Shown one piece after another: positions 1-5,975 of a DNA stretch of 5,979 bases. The first letter of the stretch is position 1. Each line of letters starts with the position of its first letter. The notes beneath the pieces are model-generated. The model was not told the DNA's origin. It searched no databases and was given only the letters and a program-made list of their open reading frames with translations. This stretch comes from Candidatus Cardinium sp. cBcalN2 (lineage in GTDB: Bacteria; Bacteroidota; Bacteroidia; Cytophagales; Amoebophilaceae): the NCBI RefSeq assembly GCF_022810445.1, contig NZ_JAACGD010000034.1:1-5979 (forward strand), given 5' to 3'. A program made the position numbers and the translations under genes.

Positions 1-287
1 AAATATCAACTACTACAGATGATCAGTTGCCATTCTATAGCAGTAATGATGTAGAAGACTCTATTTATGAAAACCTAGACATACTACCTGAAGATGATAG
101 CACTGACTACAAATCTATTGATGAAGAAAATTTTTATGAAATCCCTATTATTGTTAATAAGAAACATCCATTCCAACCGAACAACTCGCACACGCATCCT
201 TGCCCAGCGTTGCCTGAGCGTTTGAAAAAAAAAGGCTTCATCAAGCGTATCCGTTCAGCCCTATCTCGGGGTACAGATAAAAAGTAA
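1..287 (+). CDS. C-terminal part of an unrecognised acidic protein (cut by left edge)
   Basis: An open frame (first full codon at position 3) enters from the left edge and ends at TAA 285-287, giving 94 visible residues. The first possible start is a TTG at 27. The frame is open before it and has no ATG, so this is most likely the end of a longer gene. I do not recognise the family. The visible part has an acidic, Tyr-rich stretch holding SIYENLDI and NFYEIPI. A Pro/His/Asn-rich linker follows with PALPER, and then a basic amphipathic tail (RLKKKGFIKRIRSALSR). YENL fits the pYxN SH2-ligand pattern, YEIP fits pYxxP, and PALPER fits the class II SH3 pattern PxxPxR. Such short motifs also arise by chance. 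A run of nine A (225-233) lies inside the Lys codons. No membrane segment or enzyme motif is visible. A host-directed effector is only a guess. The gene call is fairly secure; function is unknown. Confidence 0.6.
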   Translation, partial: ISTTTDDQLPFYSSNDVEDSIYENLDILPEDDSTDYKSIDEENFYEIPIIVNKKHPFQPNNSHTHPCPALPERLKKKGFIKRIRSALSRGTDKK

Positions 288-295
288 AAATGCTT

Positions 296-431
296 CTTGT
301 AAAATAATTGCCATCAGCCTGTAAGCCTTACAATTAACATAGCAAAACAGCCTCTTTGAATCCAGTGGATCTGGGCAAGCTCTATTTTTATAGCTCTAAG
401 AGGTGCTTGCTGACCGTAACTATTTTACAAG
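296..431. repeat. Inverted repeat, 11-bp perfect arms
   Basis: The arms cttgtaaaata (296-306) and tattttacaag (421-431) are perfect reverse complements 114 bp apart. Similarity continues inward more weakly, about 16 of 21 positions when the arms are extended. The pair could close a long RNA stem or mark the ends of a small non-coding element. No flanking target duplication was identified by eye. Confidence 0.5.
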
Positions 432-444
432 GAGTAGGCTGTTT
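345..444. repeat. Inverted repeat, 9-bp perfect arms, interleaved with the 296/421 pair
   Basis: The arms aaacagcct (345-353) and aggctgttt (436-444) are exact reverse complements. The left arm lies inside the 296-431 repeat and the right arm outside it, so both stems cannot form as one simple nested structure. Two further pairs cross each other in the same way: cctctt/aagagg (351-356 and 398-403) and gcaagc/gcttgc (375-380 and 405-410). Confidence 0.45.
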
Positions 445-574
445 AGTGGACAACATTTACCTCAGTCCTGAATGGGTATCTCATAACTTGGGTTAATAAA
501 ATATTTTAAGACAAGCAATTGGAGAAGTTGCTACTCCATGCTTTTACTGTTTGACCGAAAAAACACATCTGAGA

Positions 575-1309
575 TTAGGCTTCCCTTTTTCTTTTGTGGG
601 TAACCCTATCAGCTTCCTGAATGTATGGAGGATGCCATATTGGTGCATGAACAAGTTTTGAGGCAGATAGTACGCTTGAGGCGTCTTTTTGTATATCAGC
701 GCTTTTAACGATTAAACACTTCGACTGTACAACGGTCTCACATTGTGTTTGTAGCGCTTGCATAAGATCAATGTGATTGGCCCTCCAATCTGATAAACAC
801 TTAGGACTAGCCTGTCGTTCACAAATGATATGATAGCCTATACATATATGATATATGGTTCGTGCTACCAAATTATTTTGATCAAGGAGATGTGCATGGG
901 TGTAAAGCAATTTTAGGATTGGTTCATTATATATATATGGCATTAACCACTTCCTTGTATTTCTGTTTGTATTTGATAGGTTGTAAGCTTCTTCTGAAAG
1001 CTTTTGGTTAAAAGCAGGATTATGTTGAATAAGCGGGACAAGATTACACAATCTTTTACGTATTTCATTTTGTAGTTCTATCTGTTTCGAAAAATTCAAA
1101 ATTTGAATATCATAATTATTAGTCGTAGTCTTCCTAATCTTCTTAAGTATAGGCTTACATCTTTTATCCTTTTGCGTAGTTTTAATAAAATCGTTGTTTT
1201 TCATACCCACGCTCATGCTTACTTGGTTGGCATTACACCCAACTAGGTGGATGAGCAATCCACTATATAAAGAAGTCAGTTTGGATCCTTTTTTTAAATG
1301 TTTTAGCAT
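575..1309 (-). CDS. Predicted lipoprotein of unknown function
   Basis: The gene ends at 575 (TAA on the minus strand). I chose the ATG at 1309, which gives 244 residues. A TTG at 1336 would add nine residues and make the signal peptide n-region unusually long. From the ATG the protein opens with a basic n-region (MLKHLKKGSK), a hydrophobic core (LTSLYSGLLIHLVG) and a lipobox LVGC with Cys25. It should therefore be exported by Sec, lipidated at Cys25 and anchored in an envelope membrane. The mature part is basic and mostly helical-looking, with seven further Cys residues, a hydrophobic helix near residues 131-164 (around ARTIYHICIGYHIICE) and a very basic end (HKRKREA). I recognise no catalytic motif or family. 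It is transcribed away from hemW across a shared AT-rich gap. A degenerate box CAAATCCA at 1375-1382 reads TGGATTTG on the gene's strand, one mismatch from TAnnTTTG, and could be its promoter. The lipoprotein call is fairly firm. Confidence 0.75.
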   Translation of the reverse strand: MLKHLKKGSKLTSLYSGLLIHLVGCNANQVSMSVGMKNNDFIKTTQKDKRCKPILKKIRKTTTNNYDIQILNFSKQIELQNEIRKRLCNLVPLIQHNPAFNQKLSEEAYNLSNTNRNTRKWLMPYIYNEPILKLLYTHAHLLDQNNLVARTIYHICIGYHIICERQASPKCLSDWRANHIDLMQALQTQCETVVQSKCLIVKSADIQKDASSVLSASKLVHAPIWHPPYIQEADRVTHKRKREA

Positions 1310-1598
1310 AAAATTATATATTTTAATTTGTTTCAATTAATATCTCGTTGTTATCAATTAGATACAGATTTTTACAAATCCATTTTGGCTTTTTAGACTT
1401 AATCTTTAAATTGTACAGTAGCTGTAAAAGCTATAAGTAACCACTAAGAGCCCAAAAAATAAATTTTTTACTGAATGCCAATGTAAAAATTATTAATAAA
1501 AGGTAGCCATTTTAGAAAAAAATTCCAATTGTATTTATACATATTTATCTTTTTTTTTATTCATCATCAAAATATAATACGCACATCGCATCACTAAT
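1310..1598. promoter_or_regulatory. Divergent intergenic region between the lipoprotein gene and hemW
   Basis: This gap must hold the promoters of both flanking genes, since they point away from each other. It is very AT-rich, with A7 at 1516-1522 and T9 at 1550-1558. Visible dyads are tacag/ctgta (1414-1418 and 1422-1426) and aaaaaat/atttttt (1454-1460 and 1463-1469). The only promoter-like match I can offer is the minus-strand TGGATTTG at 1375-1382. No clear TAnnTTTG was found for hemW; TAATTTG at 1595-1601 is one base short and overlaps the proposed start. No ribosome binding site stands out, as is usual in Bacteroidota. Confidence 0.4.
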
Positions 1599-2777
1599 TT
1601 GTTCCATACCCATCAGATACCTTTGATCAAAGAACCACCCAAAAGTCATGCAGGTATTTATCTGCATATTCCATTTTGCAAGCAAGCTTGTCATTATTGT
1701 GACTTTCACTTTAGTACCAACTTGAAAGGTAAATCCTTGGTAGTGGATAGTATGATTCAAGAATTGGCACTACGTCAGGATTATTTGAAAGGTATCCCCA
1801 TTACCAGTATTTATTTTGGTGGCGGTACACCCTCTTTATTGACCCTTTCAGAGATAGATAGGCTATTCAATCAAGTAGTTCGATGCTTTCCTATAGCACC
1901 AGGAGCAGAAATCACTTTAGAGGTTAATCCTGATGACGTAACACCTGAAAAATTGCAAGGATGGCGCCATATCGGTGTGAACAGACTTAGCATAGGCATA
2001 CAGTCCTTTAATGATCAGGCCCTTCGTTATATGAATAGAGCCCATACAAGTGTTATGGCAGAAAGAAGTGTAGTTTGGGCGCGTGCTGCTGGCTTTAGTA
2101 ACCTAAGTATAGACCTCATGTATGCCATTCCTGGTACCACTATGCTGGATTGGCATAACGATTTAACCCAAGCATTATCGCTACAGCCAGCGCATATCTC
2201 TGCCTATTGTTTGACTATTAAACCCAAAACAGTATTTGGATATTGGCATCAACAAGGCAGTATGATGGAAATAGATGAATCCTCAATAGCAGAACAGTTT
2301 GCATTAACTATAGAAACTTGTCACCAACAAGGTTACTTGCACTATGAAATTTCTAATTTTTGCAAGCCAGGAAAATATGCTAGACACAATACAAATTATT
2401 GGAAATCAGGTACATATATAGGTATAGGGCCTGGTGCACACGCCTATAATGGATCTCAAAGACACTGGAATGTTTCCCATAATGCAGGCTATGTCAAGGC
2501 CATTCAAAGTGGTCAGTTACCTACTACAGAAGAAACCTTAACCATAGCCAATCATGTAAATGAATATATCATGACCAGTATTAGAACCTGCTGGGGATGT
2601 GACTTTGATTGGATTTATGAAAACTATGCCATTGATCTTATGGTGATAGAAAAGGATTATTTAGAAAAAATTATCCTATGGGGATTCGCTTATTGGGTCG
2701 GCCATACATTATATTTGACAAATAGTGGTAAATTGCTAGCCGATAAAATAGCTAGTGATCTTTTTTTCGATGGTTGA
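1599..2777 (+). CDS. hemW: HemW-type radical SAM heme chaperone
   Basis: HemW binds heme and a 4Fe-4S cluster and is thought to deliver heme to target proteins in the cytoplasm. The 392-residue product is close to the usual 370-400. It shows IYLHIPFC, then the cluster motif Cys27-x3-Cys31-x2-Cys34, GGGTPS (74-79), EVNPD (108-112), RLSIGIQSFND (129-139) and HYEISNF (248-254). The HemW heme-binding signature HNxxYW appears as HNTNYW (263-268), followed by GIGPGAHAYN and NEYIMTSIRT. The residue two after the third Cys is Phe, not the fourth Cys of HemN. This argues for HemW rather than the oxygen-independent coproporphyrinogen III oxidase that such genes are often labelled. An in-frame TAA at 1575 bounds the frame and no in-frame ATG precedes the cluster Cys residues. 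The start must therefore be non-ATG, TTG 1599 or TTG 1623. The next gene follows after 56 bp. Family assignment is firm; the exact start is not. Confidence 0.93.
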   Translation: MFHTHQIPLIKEPPKSHAGIYLHIPFCKQACHYCDFHFSTNLKGKSLVVDSMIQELALRQDYLKGIPITSIYFGGGTPSLLTLSEIDRLFNQVVRCFPIAPGAEITLEVNPDDVTPEKLQGWRHIGVNRLSIGIQSFNDQALRYMNRAHTSVMAERSVVWARAAGFSNLSIDLMYAIPGTTMLDWHNDLTQALSLQPAHISAYCLTIKPKTVFGYWHQQGSMMEIDESSIAEQFALTIETCHQQGYLHYEISNFCKPGKYARHNTNYWKSGTYIGIGPGAHAYNGSQRHWNVSHNAGYVKAIQSGQLPTTEETLTIANHVNEYIMTSIRTCWGCDFDWIYENYAIDLMVIEKDYLEKIILWGFAYWVGHTLYLTNSGKLLADKIASDLFFDG

Positions 2778-2833
2778 TCACGTAATGTCCATCGTAATAC
2801 CTTATTTACCAATGTTCTGAACAGATACTGTCC

Positions 2834-4672
2834 ATGCGCATTTATTCTAGGATTTTAGCTTACGCAGGGCCTTTAAAAAAGTGTTCTTGTTATTATTTTT
2901 TGGCCATGCTATTATCCATTTTTTTCGGATTAGCTACTTATGGCTTAGTGATTCCTTTGCTTAAGGTTCTCTTCAACCAAGAAGAGTTGAATAGCTTGCT
3001 ACTGGAAAAGCAAGTAATGCCAAAATCGCGCATAGATATTGGTTATCTTACCAGCTTGTTCAATTATTATTTTATAAAACTCATTGTCCATCACGGTAAA
3101 ATAACCGCACTCTGTTTATTGGCATTTTTATTTATGTTATCTAATGCCATTCATGGATTCTTTAGGTATATAGCAGATGTGACCATGGCTAAAGTGCGCA
3201 TCAATCTAGTCCACAACCTACGTTTGGCCCTCTTTAAAAGCAGCTTAGAGTTGCCTGTACAGTATTTTACAGATAAAAAGAAAGGAGATCTAATGTCACG
3301 TATTACGGTTGATATTCAAGAAATTGAACACGCAGTTGCCGATATTTTGCGTATCTTTTTAAAAGAACCTACCCAGCTTTTTGCTTACATTTCTGTTTTA
3401 TTTTATATCTCCCCAAAGCTTAGTCTTTTCACTTTATTATTCTTACCCATTGTTGGATGGGCCATAGCTGAGATTATACAATCGCTTCGTAAGTGGACAG
3501 ACCAAACGCAAAAGTCCTTGGGCAATTTAATGAACTTGATTGAAGAAAGCGTCGGTGGCATCCGCATCATTAAAATATTTGGTGCTCAGCAATATGCTGT
3601 TGATCATTTTAAAGCAGAAAGCAAGTTATATGCCCGCACCAATAGGGCTGTAGCTAAGAAATCCTATATGATTGCACCTATATCTGCCACATTAAGTGTG
3701 GTAGCAGTTTCGATTATACTAGCCTATGGTGGCCATTTAATTCTGTTGGATCGTAGCATGCTTACCCCTAGTACTTTTATTGCTTACATCATTATTTGTT
3801 CTCAGACACTTATACCGATTAAAATGATTTCCAGATCTCTTGGTCATATTCAACGGGGCATAGCTGCTGGCAGACGTATTTTTGATCTATTAGATGAAAA
3901 ATCTGAGCTTAAACATGGTTCAGTGGCACGCGTATGTACTACGTTCAAAAATGAGATAGTCTTTAAAAATGTTTCCTTTTCCTATAATGATACAAAAGAA
4001 GTTTTACATCAAATCAATTTTACCATTCAAAATGGAGAGACCGTGGCATTGGTGGGTGCTTCTGGATCTGGCAAGTCTACCCTGGTATCCCTCTTATCTG
4101 GCCTCTACCAACCCAATAGCGGTACCATTGAAATAGACCATCTGCCTATTGCGCAGATTAGTGCCCCATCCTTGCATCATTTAATGGGCATCGTCACACA
4201 GGAATCTATTTTATTTCATGATACTATTTTTAATAATATTCTCTTGAATAGGAAGAGATTTACTGAGAAAGAGGTGATAAAAGCGGCCCAAATAGCCTGT
4301 GCACATCATTTTATTATGCGTTTACCGCAAGGCTATCATACCATTATTGGAGGAAATGGCAACAAGCTCTCTGGCGGTCAAAAACAACTAATTTGCATGG
4401 CTAGAGCTATATTAGGGAATCCGCCTATCTTGGTGTTAGATGAAGCTACCTCAGCTTTAGATAGTGCCTCTGAGCGCAATCTGCAAGAAGGCCTTCAGCA
4501 GCTTATTAAAGATAAAACTTCTGTTGTAGTAGCCCATAGGTTGAGTACCATTTATCATGCCGATAAAATTATCGTATTGGACCAAGGAACAATAGTAGAA
4601 CAGGGTACCCATGCTAGCCTATTGGCGCAAGGCGGGGTATATAAGAAGTTATTTTTATGGCAACAAAATTAG
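2834..4672 (+). CDS. MsbA-like ABC exporter, fused membrane and ATPase domains
   Basis: This 612-residue half-transporter should work as a homodimer in the inner membrane and use ATP to flip or export a lipid, peptide or drug. The N-terminal half has six predicted membrane helices, near 20-44, 88-112, 178-193, 195-217, 280-305 and 312-330. A fairly long outer loop of about 40 residues lies between the first two. The ATPase half (about 372-612) is complete. It has an A-loop Tyr384 (FSYND), Walker A GASGSGKST (408-416), Q-loop Gln456, signature LSGGQ (512-516), Walker B ILVLDE (532-537) with catalytic Glu537, the D-loop SALD and the switch His568. All key residues are present, so it should be active. 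Length and layout match the MsbA/ABCB family. The sequence does not identify the substrate, and lipid A flipping should not be assumed. It starts at ATG 56 bp after hemW on the same strand with no evident terminator between, so cotranscription is likely. Confidence 0.93.
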   Translation: MRIYSRILAYAGPLKKCSCYYFLAMLLSIFFGLATYGLVIPLLKVLFNQEELNSLLLEKQVMPKSRIDIGYLTSLFNYYFIKLIVHHGKITALCLLAFLFMLSNAIHGFFRYIADVTMAKVRINLVHNLRLALFKSSLELPVQYFTDKKKGDLMSRITVDIQEIEHAVADILRIFLKEPTQLFAYISVLFYISPKLSLFTLLFLPIVGWAIAEIIQSLRKWTDQTQKSLGNLMNLIEESVGGIRIIKIFGAQQYAVDHFKAESKLYARTNRAVAKKSYMIAPISATLSVVAVSIILAYGGHLILLDRSMLTPSTFIAYIIICSQTLIPIKMISRSLGHIQRGIAAGRRIFDLLDEKSELKHGSVARVCTTFKNEIVFKNVSFSYNDTKEVLHQINFTIQNGETVALVGASGSGKSTLVSLLSGLYQPNSGTIEIDHLPIAQISAPSLHHLMGIVTQESILFHDTIFNNILLNRKRFTEKEVIKAAQIACAHHFIMRLPQGYHTIIGGNGNKLSGGQKQLICMARAILGNPPILVLDEATSALDSASERNLQEGLQQLIKDKTSVVVAHRLSTIYHADKIIVLDQGTIVEQGTHASLLAQGGVYKKLFLWQQN

Positions 4673-4692
4673 ATCGAATTTATTTTTAATAA

Positions 4693-4707
4693 AGCAAAAG
4701 TTTTGCT
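4693..4707 (+). terminator. Possible weak terminator after the ABC exporter gene
   Basis: The 15-base perfect dyad agcaaaa-g-ttttgct lies 21 bases after the exporter stop codon. It can form a short hairpin, but it is AT-rich and lacks a following T run, so a role as terminator is uncertain. Confidence 0.3.
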
Positions 4708-4746
4708 ATGCGTTTGTAACTCCTTTTGATGGTCCTTGTTTATGAC

Positions 4747-4770
4747 GAAAAGTAAGTTAAAAAACTTTTC
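4747..4770 (+). repeat. Hairpin-forming dyad, 7-bp stem
   Basis: The arms gaaaagt (4747-4753) and acttttc (4764-4770) are exact reverse complements around a ten-base A-rich loop. It sits five bases before another perfect dyad. The pair could be a bidirectional end structure or part of the control region of the downstream gene. Confidence 0.35.
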
Positions 4771-4775
4771 TACCA

Positions 4776-4792
4776 ATATCTTGCGAAGATAT
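4776..4792. promoter_or_regulatory. Perfect 17-bp dyad, possible operator
   Basis: The arms atatctt and aagatat surround a gcg centre, a perfect 7-bp dyad. It lies 13 bases before the TAAATTTG box, where the -33 element would be expected; a TTG at 4781-4783 lies within it. This position would suit a regulator binding site, but it could equally be an RNA hairpin. Confidence 0.35.
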
Positions 4793-4805
4793 CAAAAATA
4801 TTTGT

Positions 4806-4813
4806 TAAATTTG
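4806..4813 (+). promoter_or_regulatory. Candidate Bacteroidota-type -7 box
   Basis: TAAATTTG matches the known Bacteroidota -7 consensus TAnnTTTG exactly. The best upstream partner is TTG at 4781-4783, 22 bases away and slightly wide of the usual spacing. If used, transcription would begin near 4820 and leave a leader of about 180 bases before the repeat-protein ATG. Confidence 0.35.
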
Positions 4814-4997
4814 CAAAGTCAGTAGCCTCTTACTAAACTATATCTCTTCCATCATTATGGATAATTTCTCATAAAAATCAGGTTTTCCAGGTTTTTAGCT
4901 GTCTTAACTTAGGCATTCGTCTATTTATCAGCGTTGCAGCCCTATAAAACCCCGTCCTACACCATACAGTTATACACACAATGAAACATAAATCAAC

Positions 4998-5975
4998 ATG
5001 CAAACTCTATTAATTAAGCGCTTGTCTCTTTTTTGTTTTTTTATCTTCCTTTTTTTTGCTCGATGTACATGCCCCCGGAATAGTGTTATACCAACATCTA
5101 ACAAACTTAAAGGTGAACGAAGCAGCCTAGGAAAAGATGATAATCTACTAAAAGTTAGCCATGCAGGAGAGGATAGCCATGCAGATGATAATCAAGCAGA
5201 AGGTAGCCATGCAAATAGTGGAGCTCAGACCGGTGGAGGTCCATCTGGTGGTCAGGGAAGAGCTGGTTCAGACACAATTAATAACGATCAAGGGCCTGCT
5301 GCGTTTTCTCATTCTGGCAGTGGTAATAATGCAAATAGTGGAGCTCAGACTAGTGGAGCTGCATCTGTTGGTCAGGAAGGAGCTGGCTCAGGCACAATTA
5401 ATAACGATCAAGGACCTACTGCGTTTTCTCATTCTGGTAGTGGTAATAATGCAAATAGTGAGGCTCAGACTGGTGGAGGCCCATCTGGTGGTCAGGGAAG
5501 AGCTGGCTCAGGCACAATTAATAACGATCAAGAGCCTACCGCGTTTGCTCACTCTGCCAGTGGTAATAAAAAATTAACTTTTGATAATCAAAATAATGTA
5601 GGTCAAAAAACTAATGCGCCTTCTGAGATTGATATAATTATACGTGAAATATCCAAACTTCTAAATCCTGACGGATCATGGGTATATGTACAAAAGATGA
5701 ATGTTTGTAACGAAACCTATGAGCAGATTAAGGAAGAGATCCAAAATGAGAGAGATCTACTTAAGAAAAAAGAGAAGATTGACAACCTGGTTAAAATGCT
5801 ATCACATGACAAGAAAAGAATGAAAAAATATAGGAATAATAACAATAAATTAATTCTTAGATGCGACTCAGAGTTGGCTAAGCAAGAGGTTTGGAGGAAA
5901 AAGGCAATAAAAAAGAATGAACAGCTAAATTTTAAAAATAATACCCTTAAAATGTCAACTAAGTGTAGTAGTTGA
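4998..5975 (+). CDS. Secreted Gly/Ser/Asn-rich tandem-repeat protein with Lys-rich coiled-coil-like C-terminus
   Basis: The gene runs from ATG 4998 to TGA 5973-5975, 325 residues. Residues 1-22 look like an export signal: MQTLLIKR, then a very hydrophobic core (SLFCFFIFLFFA), then ARCTC. Cys23 might be lipidated, but Arg at the preceding position is atypical, so lipoprotein status is doubtful. After a polar stretch containing three SHA boxes (54-56, 60-62, 70-72), residues 72-191 are three 40-residue repeats rich in Gly, Ser, Asn, Gln and Thr. Each contains TINNDQ and ends in SGN followed by Asn or Lys. Residues 210-325 change character, with IDIIIREISKLLNPDGSWVY and then a long charged, Lys/Glu/Asn-rich region likely to be helical or coiled coil, ending KCSS. 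No enzyme motif or known family is recognised. A surface or host-facing role is inferred from the signal and repeats. It follows the exporter gene by 325 bp and probably has its own promoter. Repeat number is likely to vary between strains. Confidence 0.8.
   Translation: MQTLLIKRLSLFCFFIFLFFARCTCPRNSVIPTSNKLKGERSSLGKDDNLLKVSHAGEDSHADDNQAEGSHANSGAQTGGGPSGGQGRAGSDTINNDQGPAAFSHSGSGNNANSGAQTSGAASVGQEGAGSGTINNDQGPTAFSHSGSGNNANSEAQTGGGPSGGQGRAGSGTINNDQEPTAFAHSASGNKKLTFDNQNNVGQKTNAPSEIDIIIREISKLLNPDGSWVYVQKMNVCNETYEQIKEEIQNERDLLKKKEKIDNLVKMLSHDKKRMKKYRNNNNKLILRCDSELAKQEVWRKKAIKKNEQLNFKNNTLKMSTKCSS
5156..5213 (+). repeat. Three short tagccatgca boxes upstream of the main array
   Basis: The ten-base word tagccatgca occurs at 5156-5165, 5174-5183 and 5204-5213, with starts 18 and 30 bases apart. 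Both spacings are multiples of three, and each copy encodes SHA in frame. The third copy runs into the first 120-bp repeat unit, so this looks like an older or degenerate repeat zone at the edge of the main array. Confidence 0.7.
5211..5570 (+). repeat. Three tandem 120-bp in-frame repeats
   Basis: The units are 5211-5330, 5331-5450 and 5451-5570, each exactly 120 bp and 40 codons with no indels. By hand count they differ at 12 (units 1 and 2), 13 (1 and 3) and 17 (2 and 3) positions. Units 1 and 3 share GGGPSGGQGRAG, while unit 2 has SGAASVGQEGAG there. The most constant part in all three is cacaattaataacgatca. The start phase is arbitrary. Confidence 0.95.

Larger units (their letters stand above)
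288..574. other. Intergenic stretch with interleaved inverted repeats, no convincing gene
   Basis: These 287 bases lie between two converging genes. The longest open stretch I found (plus frame, 338-496) has no ATG; a GTG at 446 would give only a 16-residue peptide ending SPEWVSHNLG, and I do not recognise it. The stretch is rich in complementary segments, listed as separate repeat entries. It also has a small dyad gtaag-c-cttac (321-331), a hairpin ccag/ctgg (362-365 and 371-374), a perfect 12-bp palindrome taaaatatttta (497-508), and tggag/ctcca (520-524 and 534-538). The last could form a weak end structure for the minus-strand lipoprotein gene. I saw no tRNA, tmRNA, SRP RNA or RNase P signature. 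It may be a structured RNA, a decayed mobile element, or spacer. Confidence 0.5.
4673..4997. other. Gene-free leader between the ABC exporter and the repeat protein
   Basis: These 325 bases hold only tiny frames (the longest I noted is eight codons from ATG 4733). They contain the possible end signal of the exporter gene and the promoter and leader of the repeat-protein gene. The visible structures at 4693-4707, 4747-4770 and 4776-4792 and the TAAATTTG box at 4806-4813 are entered separately. There is also a direct repeat, caggtttt, at 4879-4886 and 4888-4895. From about 4900 to the ATG at 4998 I see no clear structure and no Shine-Dalgarno sequence. Confidence 0.5.

Noticed and set aside
351..410. 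tRNA-like look of the cctctt...aagagg segment with ttgaatcc
   Set aside because: The stem is six pairs with no proper D, anticodon and T arms at the required spacing and no acceptor CCA end, and other pairings compete with it.
338..496. Open plus-strand stretch ending SPEWVSHNLG
   Set aside because: It has no ATG, only a late GTG at 446, and no recognisable similarity. It may be a relic, but there is not enough to call a pseudogene.
1557..1760. 67-codon minus-strand frame across the hemW start
   Set aside because: It overlaps the coding sequence for the HemW cluster cysteines, has no recognisable motif, and is explained as the opposite-strand shadow of hemW.
2778..2833. Possible separate promoter or terminator between hemW and the ABC exporter gene
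   Set aside because: The 56 bases hold only a tiny gttc-tg-aac dyad, no T run and no TAnnTTTG box, so cotranscription is the simpler reading.
5056..5072. Lipobox at Cys23 of the repeat protein
   Set aside because: The residue before Cys is Arg (FARC) where Gly, Ala or Ser is expected, so lipidation is not claimed; only an export signal is.
5161..5577. 138-codon frame overlapping the repeat array in a second plus-strand frame
   Set aside because: The frame stays open because the 120-bp unit is a multiple of three and none of the units has a stop in that frame. Its product is a monotonous Leu/Val-rich string with no signal or motif, while the main frame has a signal peptide and continues well past the array on both sides.
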